NCBI GenBank assembly: GCA_029204225.1 | Contig: CM055104.1 | Location: 22,567,952-22,631,951 of the forward strand | Direction of reading: 5' to 3' | DNA: 64,000 nucleotides | Source: Diphasiastrum complanatum | Lineage: Eukaryota; Streptophyta; Lycopodiopsida; Lycopodiales; Lycopodiaceae | Shown here: in pieces, positions 1-10,501 of the stretch | Layout: the number at the start of each line of letters is the position of its first letter | How positions within the stretch are numbered: the stretch's first letter is position 1 | The notes under the pieces: model-generated | Told to the model about the DNA's origin: nothing | Database searches by the model: none | The model's input: only the letters and a program-made list of their open reading frames with translations | Position numbers and translations under genes: made by a program

Positions 1-411
1 AAGATTGAGTACGCCGCAATGCACCTCTCACTTAGCTCGAAGTAGCTATCTTTGAATCAATCCAAATGTAACCATTGACCTCGTGGAGAGCCAAGGGTTC
101 GCACCAGTTTGATCCGCATACGAACTATCTCTTCGCGATCGTTTGAAGCGCGCACAAAACTTGACTTTCACAATTCCATCAGTCAAAACAAGGAGTGTAC
201 ATCTACCTTGAAATTGCTCTTTCCAATTTTTGACTTCCTGCTTGCGGCTGGTGGGTGTCGCCGCAAATGAAACAGGCTAGCCATCCATCCTTTGCAAACA
301 TGCAGTCATTTCGTTGTCGTTCACGTGCGAGTACTTGAACTGTGAATCCGCCCCACACAATCTGTAGTCCTCTTTGTTTGATAGTGTCAGCCTTCAAAAG
401 AAAGGTTCCTT
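1..411. repeat. Long direct repeat A, copy 1 (runs off the window edge)
   Basis: This segment is repeated almost base for base at 2530-2938, with scattered substitutions and a net 2-nt length difference. The homology stops just after a shared GGTTCCTT. Its left boundary is outside the window, so it could be an LTR, a fragment of a longer repeat, or a unit of a ~2.5-kb array. On the minus strand both copies can be read as the same ~70-residue peptide containing C-F/Y-I-C-G-D-T/A-H, a CX2CX3H pattern that lacks the final Cys of a zinc knuckle. No TG...CA ends can be assigned. Confidence 0.75.
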
Positions 412-638
412 CTCGAGCCATCAGCTCCTTGTATCACAAGCAATCATGCAAACCAGGGAAAGCACGAGTACTAAGACTCACCACGAATACGTGCAAGCAA
501 GACACTCAGGCATGTTTACTAACAGGTAACAAAGACAAGGTCCCTCTTTGAGATAGTCCTGCCAAAGGACCTTTGCCTGGTCGCACCCATACAGATCGAT
601 CACAGAATCAGCCCACAGAGAATACCCATTCAACTATC

Positions 639-871
639 CGTGCTTTCACCATTAAGCAGCACATTGCCTCAGTCACGTCCCACCACCTTTGGGTCGATAG
701 CCCTTATAGCTGAACGATCGACAGCTATCCTTGAATATACCACCCCCGTGGACGCACCCGTGCTTTCACCGTTACGCAGCACATTGCCTCAGTAATGCCC
801 CCACCAAATCTAGTCGATAGCCCTTATAGCTAAACCATCCACAGCATACCAACCCAATCGTGGACGCACCC
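639..871. repeat. Two-copy ~120-bp tandem repeat
   Basis: A unit beginning CGTGCTTTCACC and ending with CGTGGACGCACC occurs twice, at 639 and 759, exactly 120 bases apart. Both contain ACATTGCCTCAGT and GTCGATAGCCCTTATAGCT. The second copy is slightly shorter and diverged. Confidence 0.75.
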
Positions 872-941
872 GGGAACTGCGACTTAGCTTTCCAGCCTTC
901 AACTCTTGCCGTCCAAACCCACTTGACTAACAAGCAGCCAG

Positions 942-1290
942 CAACGATCAGACTTAACCAACTGGAAGTTCAGAAACCAACATTGAGATCCAACCTGGCG
1001 CCATGCTAGATCGGGAGTCCCGATGTGGGTGACTTCCCTCCAAGCAAGCCGCCCGACATACATCAAACTTAACCAACTCGTTACAAACGAGTAGCATCCA
1101 TTCCAAGAAACTGGTCTGACTTACATCGGACTTAACCCTCTGGCAGCTTCGTCACGAGCGCTGGAAGCCAACCTGGCACCACGCCAGACTGGACAGCCAT
1201 AAACAGGTAACTTCCACCCAAGCAAGCCATCCAACTCAGCCGACATGTTAGAGCCCGTTCCCCAAGAGCTTAACCCATTCACGTTCATGC
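942..1290. repeat. Diverged ~178-bp direct repeat
   Basis: Two loosely similar blocks share GACTTAACC near 950 and 1128, then CCAACCTGGC, then ACTTCC followed by CAAGCAAGCC, in the same order. A third GACTTAACC-like copy (AAACTTAACC) occurs near 1066. The similarity is partial, so this is an old or chance-inflated duplication. Confidence 0.4.
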
Positions 1291-2529
1291 AAGGAACACT
1301 CGGAACCACAAGACGCGACAGATATGGAGACAACCGGTTCCTGGACCAAATGGTCCCGACAGCATGCCGCTGGCGCCGCGGACCGAATGGTCCCGACGGC
1401 ATACCGATGGCGTCCCGGGATACGACCCTCAGCTATGCGCCAAATTAAAAAGTTTGAAGCGGCCTCACAACTGGCGCTCTTACCGAACACTGAGACCCAG
1501 AAGGTAATCAGAGTCAGTTTGAGAAAAATCCCACTTTATTGATAAATCTGAGAAGGTTACATTTCAAGTGTGTGACCGACCCTAGTCTCCGAGGCGCTGG
1601 CATGCCAAGGCGAGTGCCAGGACAACATTCCAGCCAGGGAGGCTGAGACTTGGTCGGAGCTCGCGCTGAGGCGCAACCCGCACTCCCCTATAGTATTGGT
1701 GTGATTCGCCACCTCCCCTCATACCAAGTACTCTACCCAGACTGGTAAAGCACGTTTTCTCTCTCTAGAATTTATTGATCCCTTTAATCATGCCTAGATC
1801 GTGTGAGGTGATTGCACATCGATCTGAGCTCTCTGGACTTCGCTAGAACCGGTCAAAGATTTTCAGCCATAGGAACTTGGCGCCGGCTGGATTCTGGTCA
1901 CAGTGGCGCTGTGAGCGGCGCCGACGCCAGTGGCGCCGGGCCCAGCCGGGGTGCTGCTGGCGTCGAAAGTAAAGCTTGTAAAGGTAAGTTTACAGCATCC
2001 ACCTCACCTTTATAAAATCTGATGTCCTCTTCAGATGTGAGATCAATGTAAAGGTGTCTCCCAATCAAAATTAACTATACATTTGAGCTACTTGGCACAG
2101 TACTCAATTTACTGGCCGCTTTTTATTAACATTGAAGCTGGTACACCACAAGTCGGAGGCTCAGCTCTTTGTACTGAAAAATACTTAACTTGAAAATATC
2201 ACCTTGTATCGCTTACGTAAAACCCAAGAACCTTATTGACTGGTGACAGAGGCCTTTCTGTGAAATGTTCGCCCCTGTCGCTTCTGACTTTTGACTTTGG
2301 AACTCCTTTGAGTTCCTGATTTGTCCTTGACGCACTTTGTGTTGAGCTTCCCGAGCTCCAGATTTGATCAGTTTTGCACAGGTATCTGGGCTTCCCGAGC
2401 CAAAGGATTTGTCGTTCGATTGCCCACTTTATGGTCCACTCCGCGCCTTGTTGCTTATGCACCTTGATTTCTCTCCTTGTCCCAGCCTGATCTTGATACT
2501 TTTCATTTTTGGCTCTTTGAGGTAGGCAA

Positions 2530-2938
2530 AGATTGAGTACGCCGCAATGCACCTCTCACTTAGCTTGAAGTAGCTGTCTTTGAATCAATCCAAATGTAAC
2601 CATTGACCTCGTGAGAGCCAAGGGGTCGCACCAGTTTGATCCGCATACGAACTATCTCTTCGCGTTCGTTCGAAGCGCGCGCAAAACTTGACTTTCACAA
2701 TTCCATCAGTCAAAACAAGGAGTGTACATCTCTCTTGAAATTGCTCTTTCCAACTTTTGACTTCCTGCTTGCGGCTGGTGGGCGTCGCCGCAAATGTAAC
2801 AGGCTAGCCATCCATCCTTTGCAAACATGCAGTCGTTTCGTTGCCGTTCACGTGCGAGTATTTGAACTGCGAATCCGCCCCACACAATCTGTAGTCCTCT
2901 TTGTTTGATGGTGTCAGCCTTCAAAAGAAAGGTTCCTT
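2530..2938. repeat. Long direct repeat A, copy 2
   Basis: Second copy of the segment at 1-411. It begins within AAGATTGAGTACGCC and ends at GGTTCCTT, after which the flanks differ. On the minus strand the same short peptide with CX2CX3H is open here (2706-2924), and most base differences from copy 1 are silent or conservative in that frame. The nature of the parent element is unknown. Confidence 0.75.
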
Positions 2939-4301
2939 TGTAGACTTATACACCGGATAATTTTTGTCGCGGGACTTTACCTCACCTGCACAGTTGGCTG
3001 AAGTTATAATTGAGGAATTTTTACTTGGCAGATGATACTTTGGCATAGTTGATTCCTTAGTAGTATTGGCTTTATGATAGGTAAGAGGATGTTCTACCAA
3101 ATTTCATTACTGTTGAGGGTTCTTTATTTGCAATTTAATATCGAAGTGGTGTAAGAATGTTCTACAATGGAAATCTTAATTATTAGGTAGGCACTTGATA
3201 GTTGTTGTTGATACCTTGTCATTCAAGGTACGTAGCAATTGTCATCCCTACAGCTGAAATGATAACGGGTGCTGCCTTATGTTCACATAACCCGCTATCG
3301 GTGTATTGGACTAGCTGGTTTTACTAATACCTCTTAATGACCAGGAGAAATGTCAATACTGATTCTCATACTTATGGCGTAATGATGTTTACTCAGAAGT
3401 TTATGGTCAATTGCTACCTGGTTGGAATGGTCTTACCTACATTGATCATGGCTGATTTTTATAGTTCAATAACACCTTTTCATTGGTGATGATGCTTATA
3501 TATTGGCTTGCCTCATGGCTGATCTTTATGCTTAAATAACATTGACTGGTTGTAATGATTGTATCTATTACTTATGTGCTCTCATACGTAGGTACCCCTT
3601 AGCTTCAGTTATTCAAATCATTCGAAATCAAATGGTTAGATGGAGAGGATTAATCATATGATGGAGGATATGTTGAGAGCATATGTCTCATTGAGAAATG
3701 TACCTTCCATTGATTGAGTTTGCTTGTAACAATAATAATTCAACAACTAGATATAGTCCATCCATGCCTATGTACGGATTCCAACTATGTTCACTTGTTA
3801 ATGTTGAATTAGGATATGTTCATGTTAAAAAAGAAATGGATTTTTTGTAGTATATGCATGAAATGCACCAACCCTAGTTGTAGGTTGATCAAGTATAGAT
3901 AAGACATGTTAAAAGCGAAGGCCTTAACACTTCCTTAAATTGACAATCATATCATTTGCCAAAAACAATTTGTTTTAGCCAATTTAATGCACGTCGTGCA
4001 TAACAATCAGCAGTAATTAGCTAACAGAAAGTAAACGTAAATAAAAAAAAAAAAACTTCACTCATACAAGTGAGTAACATAGAATATGCGTCACATGTTA
4101 TCCGATGTAAAGGTTTTGCTGGGTAGCAAACAATCAAATTTCAGTTTCAGCTTGCATAAAAAAAATGTTCATGTATACAATATTCCCTAAAGTATCAGCA
4201 TCTAAGGTATAGTTGGTCATAGCCACATAATGTAGCATGATCTATTGCTTATCTAGAAGTGTAAACAACAAAATACAGGGTGTTTGATCAGTGCTCCCTT
4301 T
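2939..4301. other. AT-rich DNA with no recognisable feature
   Basis: About 1.36 kb with no open frame above 60 codons, no LTR-like ends and no match to the element families elsewhere in the window. There is an A-run near 4040-4055. It ends at the truncated end of gypsy element E1. Confidence 0.5.
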
Positions 4302-4310
4302 ATATGCTGT

Positions 4311-5035
4311 CTAGAATGCCCACAGTGCAGCATGCAACTTGTGTTCCCAATCTGATCTACTAGCTTCAACTGTTTTCGTGAGCACGCTACACAGGATCTT
4401 ATTGGATGATTCTGCTTGCCCATTACCACGAGGATAATAAGGCGTACTGGTTCTGTGGATCACGAAGAATTCCCCCAACAGGACCTTGATGGTCTTGTTG
4501 ATAAAATGGCTTTCGCGATCACTGACTAGTTCCACCGGGCATCCGAAGCGCACAATGATATTTTCATAAAGGAACTTGGCAGTGGTCCTAGCATCAGCTA
4601 CTCTTACTGCCTTGGCTTCGACCCATTTGGTGAGGTAGTATGTGGCTACGATTATGTATCGAGCCTGGGAACTCCTTGCTGCATGGTGAATTGGACCAAT
4701 ATAATCCAATCTCCATTTTTCGAACAGTGCTTGGGCTAAGACTGGGTGCAGTAGATCATAGTTCAATCTCGTTGGTCTCCTTGCCCTTTTGCACACATCG
4801 CACTTTTCAAGTATTCCTCTGTGTCTTTATGAATCGTTGGCCACCAACATCCTGATTGCATGATCTTGTGAACTGTAATCTCAGATGCAAAATGACCTCC
4901 ACCCATGCCTTCATGTGAAAGCGAAATGATCTGGGTGGTCTCATGAGGAAGAATACACCGCCGAAGAATTCCGTCTGGACCTCTTCGGTACAACTGGCCG
5001 ACAATCAGCTGATAAGGTCTAGCCTTCAAGATCAA
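4311..5035 (-). pseudogene. pol: E1 integrase (zinc-binding domain and catalytic core), truncated
   Basis: The integrase inserts reverse-transcribed DNA into the host genome. An H2C2-type zinc region is visible around HEGMGGGHFAS...GCWWP, then, after a frame change near 4780, the core with LDYIGPIH (first Asp), VSDRESHF (second Asp) and GNGQAESSNK (Glu). The core ends at ALWAF, so the C-terminal domain present in E2 (22734-23144) is missing. The Cys pair of the zinc domain is damaged (YLKSAMCAKG where E2 has YLRKCDVCQ). Non-functional relic. Confidence 0.85.
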
Positions 5036-5041
5036 TTTCCG

Positions 5042-5660
5042 CTATTCCGCCTTTGGTAGTGATTTGTCTGGTTGGCCCCACCTTAGATATTCAACAATGT
5101 TAGCAGCCCATTCAGGTACTATATCCACGTAAAATAAGACAGCATCTGCCAGCTCATCGTTGGGTTGGGTTGCAATCTCCTTTCCCTTGATTTGTGACAC
5201 ATGATCTGCCATGTAGTGTTGTTTTCCCTTGCAAACTACTATCCGAAAATCAAATTCCAACAACAAAAGGAGCCATCTGGTGATTCTCCTGGTGTTGCAA
5301 GTTTTATTAATGAGATATAGAAAGGGTTGATGGTCCGTATAAAAAGCAAATTGTGTGGCCATCAAATAGTGTCGAAACTTCTTAACCACATAGATCATTG
5401 CCAGTGCTTCCCGCTCTATGGTTGAATAATTCATTTCGGTATCACTGAGCTCTCGGCTTGCAAATCGGATTGGAAAATCCTTTTTGTGTTCACCTGGCTG
5501 GGTTAAGACTGCTCCAACTGCATACTTCGATGCATCCGTATGCACGTGGAACTCAATGGACCAATTGGGTGGTCATAAGATTGGTGCTGAGACCAATGCA
5601 TCCTTAATCTTCTGGAAAGCCTTTAGAGCTTTCTCATTCCAATGTGGATCCGTTGTGAGC
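5042..5660 (-). pseudogene. pol: E1 RNase H domain
   Basis: RNase H degrades the RNA strand after reverse transcription. The order HTDASKYAVGAVLTQ, IEREALAMIY, then FYTDHQPF is typical of gypsy RNase H and keeps its acidic residues. The frame is open for 167 residues from 5545 down to 5042 and continues as a tether toward integrase (QHYMADHVS). The join to RT at about 5660 is shifted in frame. Same gene as the RT above and the integrase below. Confidence 0.85.
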
Positions 5661-6749
5661 TTATAAATTGGTCTGGCTAACTCCGCAAAAATCAAGAATG
5701 AAGATCCTATAATAGTTAGCATGACCCATGAAAATGTAGACCTCGCGGATCATCCCCGGTGGTGGTAGATCAATAATGATCCTGATCTTTGATAGATATG
5801 TGGCGATCCCGTGTCTTGACACTATATGGCCGAGTATCAAGCCATGTGTCACCTAGAATTGACATTTTTCTGGATTCAGGGAGATCTGGTATTCGCGACA
5901 TTTTTGTAGCACCTTCTCCAAATTGGATAAGTGTTCTGAATCTGGTCCATGCACGCACAGATCGTCCAAGAAAATTTCCAGAAATTTTTGCAAATAATCT
6001 TTGAATGTCGCCTGCATGACTCGCTTGAAAGTGCTTGGGGCATTGCAAAATCTGAATGGCATCACTTTATAGGCATAAGTTCTCCATTCTATGGCAAATG
6101 TTGTCTTGTGCTGGTCCTGGGGGGCTATTTTCACCTGGTTGTAGCCGCTGAAGCCATCCAAAAAACTGTAGGCTTCGTCGCCAGCTACTCTATCGAGGAC
6201 ACTTTCTGTAAATGGTAAAGGAAAATGGTCCTTTTTGGTGACTGCATTAAGCGCCTTTCAGATTCACACAGATTCGCATTTTGCCATTCTTCTTGGGTAC
6301 TATAACTACCGGCGATACCCATTCCGTGTGCTTGATTTTGTAAATGAAATCTGCATCTATAAGCTTCTACAACTGTTGCTTGATCGATTCTGTATAATTC
6401 GGGTTGCAGCGGTAGTAATTACCTTGGGGACTGCTCTGTCCACCAAAGGTATGGTGTGTTGGACTACTGTTGGCGGAATGCCCTTTAGATCACTATAGCT
6501 CCAGGCAAAACAGTCTTTATATTCCACAAACAAGGATCGTAGTCTCTTGAACTGCGTGGGTGTTAACTGCTCTCCCACATGCACTATCCTTTCTTCTTCT
6601 CCTGCTTCCGCAAGATTCATAGGCTGTGTTCGCGCAGGTCCCTCGAAGACTTGTTCCGTTGATGCCTGACTTTGATCAGGTTCTTGTTGGGCTTGTGGCA
6701 TCATGATTACCACGTCGTCCAATGTATAATTCTTGAAAGTATCAGGCAT
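5661..6749 (-). pseudogene. pol: E1 reverse transcriptase and pre-RT region
   Basis: Reverse transcriptase of a gypsy element, read on the minus strand in several frames. Upstream part: DDVVIMMPQAQ... and LTPTQFKRLRSLFVEYKDCFAW, the usual lead-in to RT. The palm is seen at 6161-5853 with MDGFSGYNQVKIAPQDQ, CNAPSTFKRVMQ and the catalytic box as FLDDLCVHG, followed by GLILGHIVSRHGIATY (5852-5661). FLDD rather than YVDD is shared by E1, E3 and E4, so it is a family feature and not damage. Stops and shifts make the copy inactive. Confidence 0.85.
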
Positions 6750-6854
6750 TTCGTGAACTGGAGCTCATCGAGATTCCTCTTTCAACATATTGATCTTGGT
6801 CCGACTGGTCATTTTTTTATTTTCTATCACTTGTGTAGAAGATGACGTTGTATC

Positions 6855-7448
6855 TTAGTCAAACTTGATTGACTTCAAGGAATCCAACACCTTCTTTTTG
6901 CTCTTTTTTGTCATTTTGGTGGGTTCATCCTTGTTGTCTTTCTTCGGGACTACTGTGATATTCGCCTCATGGTTGCGAATATCAATGTCTACTGTAGCTA
7001 TTGCCTCTTCGGGTAGGTCACTCCATCGGATCACCTGGTTGTAGCGTTGCTTCAACTGATTCTTCTTATTCGCAGGTGCCTTGGGTGGTTCGATCCTTGA
7101 GACTTTAGCCATAGCAGACCTTTGTGGTGGTTGAGCTGGTACCTTCTTGGTTTCGTAACGATCTGGGTCCATGTGGTGTAGGACTTGTTCATCAGTCAAC
7201 TCAATCTCCTTATTATAAGTTAGAGCATATTGCCAAGGGACTAGATCATCGTCCACTGGGTTCTCAATCGGCTCCGCTGACAGCCATGCTACGTTTATCA
7301 TATTCATCCCAAATGTGATTGGTGTGTCCATAGTGTAACATTTGGGTGAAGATGTGATTGGTGTGTCCATAGTGTAACATTTGGGTGAATATGTACTCGA
7401 TTCTGGATCTGATTCATATTGACATGCCTGGCAGTCAATAGTATGCAT
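6855..7448 (-). pseudogene. pol: E1 region between protease and RT
   Basis: A 197-residue open stretch of the gag-pol polyprotein between protease and RT, Lys- and Glu-rich toward its end, with no catalytic motif. It contains CYTMDTPIT twice because of a 39-bp tandem duplication (7321-7398) that E2 lacks. The corresponding E2 region is 26268-25640. Role unknown; it may be a spacer or tether. Confidence 0.6.
7321..7398 (-). repeat. 39-bp in-frame tandem duplication inside E1 pol
   Basis: GGTGTGTCCATAGTGTAACA begins at 7321 and again at 7360, a period of 39 bases or 13 codons, giving SPKCYTMDTPIT twice. E2 has one copy. Confidence 0.85.
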
Positions 7449-8214
7449 CCATCCATCTCATGACATCCATCTCTGAATGATAGTGACCTCCCTTGGATGG
7501 CCTTGGGCGATCAATCGTATGATCTGTCGTGGATGATCCATCATCAACTTTGGGTGCAATAGGTTTCACCACCCATGTGGTTGGATCTACCTTTACAGCC
7601 TGTTCTCTGTTCTCGAAGGTGAGTTTTCCTGTACCCCAGTTGTGTACTACTTGCGCAGTCCTCAACCATGGTCTTCCCAGTAAAATACGGTATGCAAATG
7701 GAGATTCAGGTATATCCATGACTACAAAAGTAAGCACATACTGCATGCCTGCTATCTTTACTGGAATATCAACAACTACACCCTTTGGTTTCACACAGGA
7801 TTGATCTGCTAGCTTGATGGCGAATCTAGCTGGCTTCAATCTTTGTAGACCCCGTTTTTCATACAAAGTAGTGGAGATTAGATGGACACCCGATCCTCCA
7901 TCTACCACTGCCGCCTCGTCCTCGTATCTCTTGTGTTTGATTGGCAAAGTGATGTTGTGGTCCTCACTTTCCCATGCTGCTCCGATGTGGAGGACGTTAC
8001 TTGTTTCATCATAGCCTGCACAATACATGGTCTCAGGCGCTATTGGCTCCTCATCCGCTTTGGCCCATTCAACTAAAAGGCTTTTCGCTTGTGGTGCAAT
8101 CCGCAGTAGTTCTCTGAGCGGTAAACTAACATGGCTTGACAACAAGAGTGTGAGCCTTTCAGTGCGTGGTTCCTCAGGCTCCACCATGTGAAAAGGTGGT
8201 TCATGTTGGTGCAA
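7435..8214 (-). pseudogene. pol: E1 aspartic protease region
   Basis: Retropepsin-type protease that would cut the Gag-Pol polyprotein. In this 259-residue open stretch AAVVDGGSGVHLIS lies near residues 100-114, at the position of the D-S/T-G active site, and YRILLGRPWLR near the C-terminal end is the conserved ILGRPWL box. The active site reads D-G-G in E1, an unusual variant. E2 has a shorter, more broken version at 26337-26874. The upstream 8308-8511 stretch (KRKEVAPSPPPS) is a proline/serine-rich linker. Confidence 0.75.
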
Positions 8215-8307
8215 CCGATCATTCTGATCAGTGCGCAGTGGTGAGCCCGTTTGCGGTTTCTGTTTGACGCCGACTGGAGGCTCTATGGGATTGTTTTGTT
8301 CTTGCTC

Positions 8308-9621
8308 TTATTCCTCCTCTTGTGCTTTCTGTACCCAGTGTCTTATTTTCTGGTACTGTCTTCTCTCTTCCCTCACATTTGGATATGGTACTGAAGTTGA
8401 GGGTTGGTCGTCACTGACCGATGGTGGTGGTGAGGGAGCCACTTCCTTCCTCTTTTGTGCTCGCATAACAGCTAACACAGGAGCATGGTCCTGTCGACCT
8501 TTCGATGGCATCCCCGCTGGAACTGTTGGTTGCTATATGGCAATGAGGTTAAGAGGTGCACTGGTTCCAGGTTTAAATGGACAATTCTTGAAACAGTGTC
8601 CATAATGGCAATCTCGACAGGAGGTTGTATATTGTCCCTTGTAGAGACATTCTGCAATTCTGTGTCCCTCGCCGCATCCGTAGCAGCCATAATTTCTTCC
8701 ACCTTGATGTTGAGTTTGAGCTGCATAGGCCGAAACATATTCATTTATGGCAGGATCCATAAATGGTTCATCTGGTCCGTACCATTGCTGCTGCTCAGGT
8801 TGAGGTGGCATTTGCATTTCTTGTTCCGCTGCTGTTAGGTTTACATGGGCCACTTGTTGATTGGCTGGCCCTGGTGGAGCAGGTAAGGCCATGCGTTGTG
8901 GTTGATTGGGTGCGCCGTACCTTGGTGCCGCGTTAGGTGCCCCTTGATGATAAGGATAAGAAGTCTGATAAGGACTTCTCTTCTGTTGAACAACCATGGG
9001 GTTAAACGGGCAAAATGCCGTATCGTGCGATGTTACATTGCACAGATGGCAGAATCTATGTGTCAGTCTCAGATTTTACATTAGGACTGGACACTCGTTC
9101 GCTGTATGGTTTTGCGTGCATACTGAACACCATACATTTTCTCGTCGAGGATACTGCAGCTGGTTTGATTCCAGTTGATACGGAGTTACTGCTATAGTTC
9201 TCTGTAAGGCCTTCAGTTTCTGGTCAAACTGCATCGTAAGTTGCTCCATATGCTATTTGTGTAATTTTCTCATTTGCTCCAACAGCAGTTCTGTGGATAG
9301 AGTGGATGCGTTTGATGATGATGATGCGATTGAGGCAGTAGGAGTGTGGGTGGAAGGATATTCGTCATCAGATCCCTCATCCTCTTCCCTGATGGCATCT
9401 TCCATAGCTTCTTGCAGGGTAGCGTACTGCTCCCATCGTTTTAGTTCTCTTCTAATGCTTTGTGGTAATCCGGCTAGGAACCACATGATCACCGCATGAT
9501 CGAGAGTCAGGGCTGCACTGCACTCGAATCGTAGATGTTTGACCTGTTCAATATAATCCCGGACCCTTTCTTGTTTTCCCATCTTGACTTTGCTTAGCAG
9601 GAGAAACGGATTTTCTAGGAA
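8308..9621 (-). pseudogene. gag: E1 gag, C-terminal half: capsid end and two zinc knuckles
   Basis: Continuation of the gypsy gag after the C1 insertion. Residues read from 9621 leftward give the capsid C-terminal region, with VRDYIEQVKHLRFECSAALT and LPQSIRRELKRWEQYATLQE. Two zinc motifs follow near 8640-8570: CYGCGEGHRIAEC and CRDCHYGHCFKNC. Both fit CX2CX3HX4C, one residue shorter than the usual CX2CX4HX4C. Several frames are needed. The N-terminal half is at 15946-16342. Confidence 0.8.
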
Positions 9622-9626
9622 CTTCC
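9622..9626. repeat. Target-site duplication of C1, left copy (CTTCC)
   Basis: CTTCC directly precedes the first TG of the left LTR and is repeated at 15941-15945 directly after the last CA of the right LTR. This 5-bp duplication is the signature of integrase-mediated insertion into the E1 gag gene. Confidence 0.95.
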
Positions 9627-10488
9627 TGATAAATTTTACAGTTTTTAGGACAATAATGATTGTACTTTACAATCATAGAGAGTTATTGGTTGCTTAATCA
9701 ATGAATCTATCAAGTTCTACACATTAGATCTTGATCTAGATTCACTACACTTGGATTTAAGCAAGAGCAATGGATCAACACATCATTTTTTAGTGAGAGC
9801 GGCTTCACACGTGTGGAGTACTGTCCACTGTACGGACTGCACCTGAAACAACAAGTACAATGATACTAGATAGCAATCATGCATAAAAATCACAAGACAA
9901 ATGACTAGAAATCTCACAAAAGTGTAGAGTGCAAAAGTCTCATCAATTTTCTTAGCAAAATGATGATCCTTTTATGGATCAAGTACATCCATGAGTCTGG
10001 TACAGTCCAGCAGGCCTTCACACGTGTGAAGAGTGCCACATCACTCATATCTATCCATTTGATCCATCCTTGATCCTTATCCAATAGTTGACCTTCTAGA
10101 ATATGACTAAAATCCAAAAAGCTAGTCTCCTAGAATATAGGAATATTCCCTACAAAATAGGATCTAAGGAAAATGGTCAACTCTTATCTTCTAGTACTCT
10201 ATACACACATGTGAACATCCACTTGCCATGTGGGAGCATTTACTCATGCACATGCAAGGAAAAGCTAATTTGTAGGTGACTAGTCAACTTGACTAAAAAC
10301 TAGTCATTTCATGTTCACACTAACTAGAATGATACAAAATCAATTTGGATATATACAAACATGAAAAGTACATCCTTTCACACATGGGAACATGCTCCAC
10401 ACGTGTGAAATCATATCATCAACATATTCTAATGTTTGATCAATATTTACATGAACCAATGTCAAGTGAGAAGTGACAATTTTCAACA
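9627..10488 (-). repeat. C1 3' LTR
   Basis: Runs from TGATAAATTTTACAG to TTTTCAACA on the plus strand, 862 bp, nearly identical to 15079-15940. It carries three CACACGTGTG palindromes (9806, 10021-2 and 10398) and, on the minus strand, a TATATATCC run near 10350 that may serve as a TATA element. Confidence 0.96.
9806..10407. promoter_or_regulatory. Three CACACGTGTG (G-box core) palindromes in the C1 LTR
   Basis: CACACGTGTG occurs at 9806-9815, 10019-10028 (within TTCACACGTGTGAA) and 10398-10407, and again at +5452 in the other LTR. A fuller version, TTTCACACGTGTGAAA, lies in the C1 leader at 14903-14918. The CACGTG core is the plant G-box bound by bZIP and bHLH factors. The same palindrome is in the LTR of C9. 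A promoter role is inferred, not shown. Confidence 0.5.
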
Positions 10489-10501
10489 CTCCTCCTCACT
10501 T
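10489..10501 (-). other. C1 polypurine tract
   Basis: On the minus strand AAGTGAGGAGGAG lies between the pol stop codon and the 3' LTR, all purine except one T. It would prime plus-strand DNA synthesis. Exactly 13 nt separate stop and LTR, the same spacing as in C9. Confidence 0.85.

Larger units (their letters stand above)
412..2529. other. Spacer between the two repeat A copies; no supported gene
   Basis: No supported gene lies here. The stretch holds short direct repeats (639-871 and about 942-1290), a GC-richer patch near 1830-1990, and several open frames of 60-117 codons on both strands that match no family I recognise. The longest (minus strand, 2199-2552) overlaps the left edge of repeat A copy 2. 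The sequence is more GC-rich than the DNA to its right. Confidence 0.5.

Noticed and set aside
2199-2552. 117-codon minus-strand open frame
   Set aside because: No family recognised, no second copy beyond the part overlapping repeat A; insufficient to call a gene.
4302-6749. Endogenous pararetrovirus as the source of the RT/RNase H
   Set aside because: Integrase, gypsy domain order, LTRs and a tRNA-Asp primer site in family members identify an LTR retrotransposon.
9914-10117. Identical 67-codon frames at 9914-10117 and 15366-15569
   Set aside because: Both lie inside the C1 LTRs; identity reflects LTR duplication, not a gene family.
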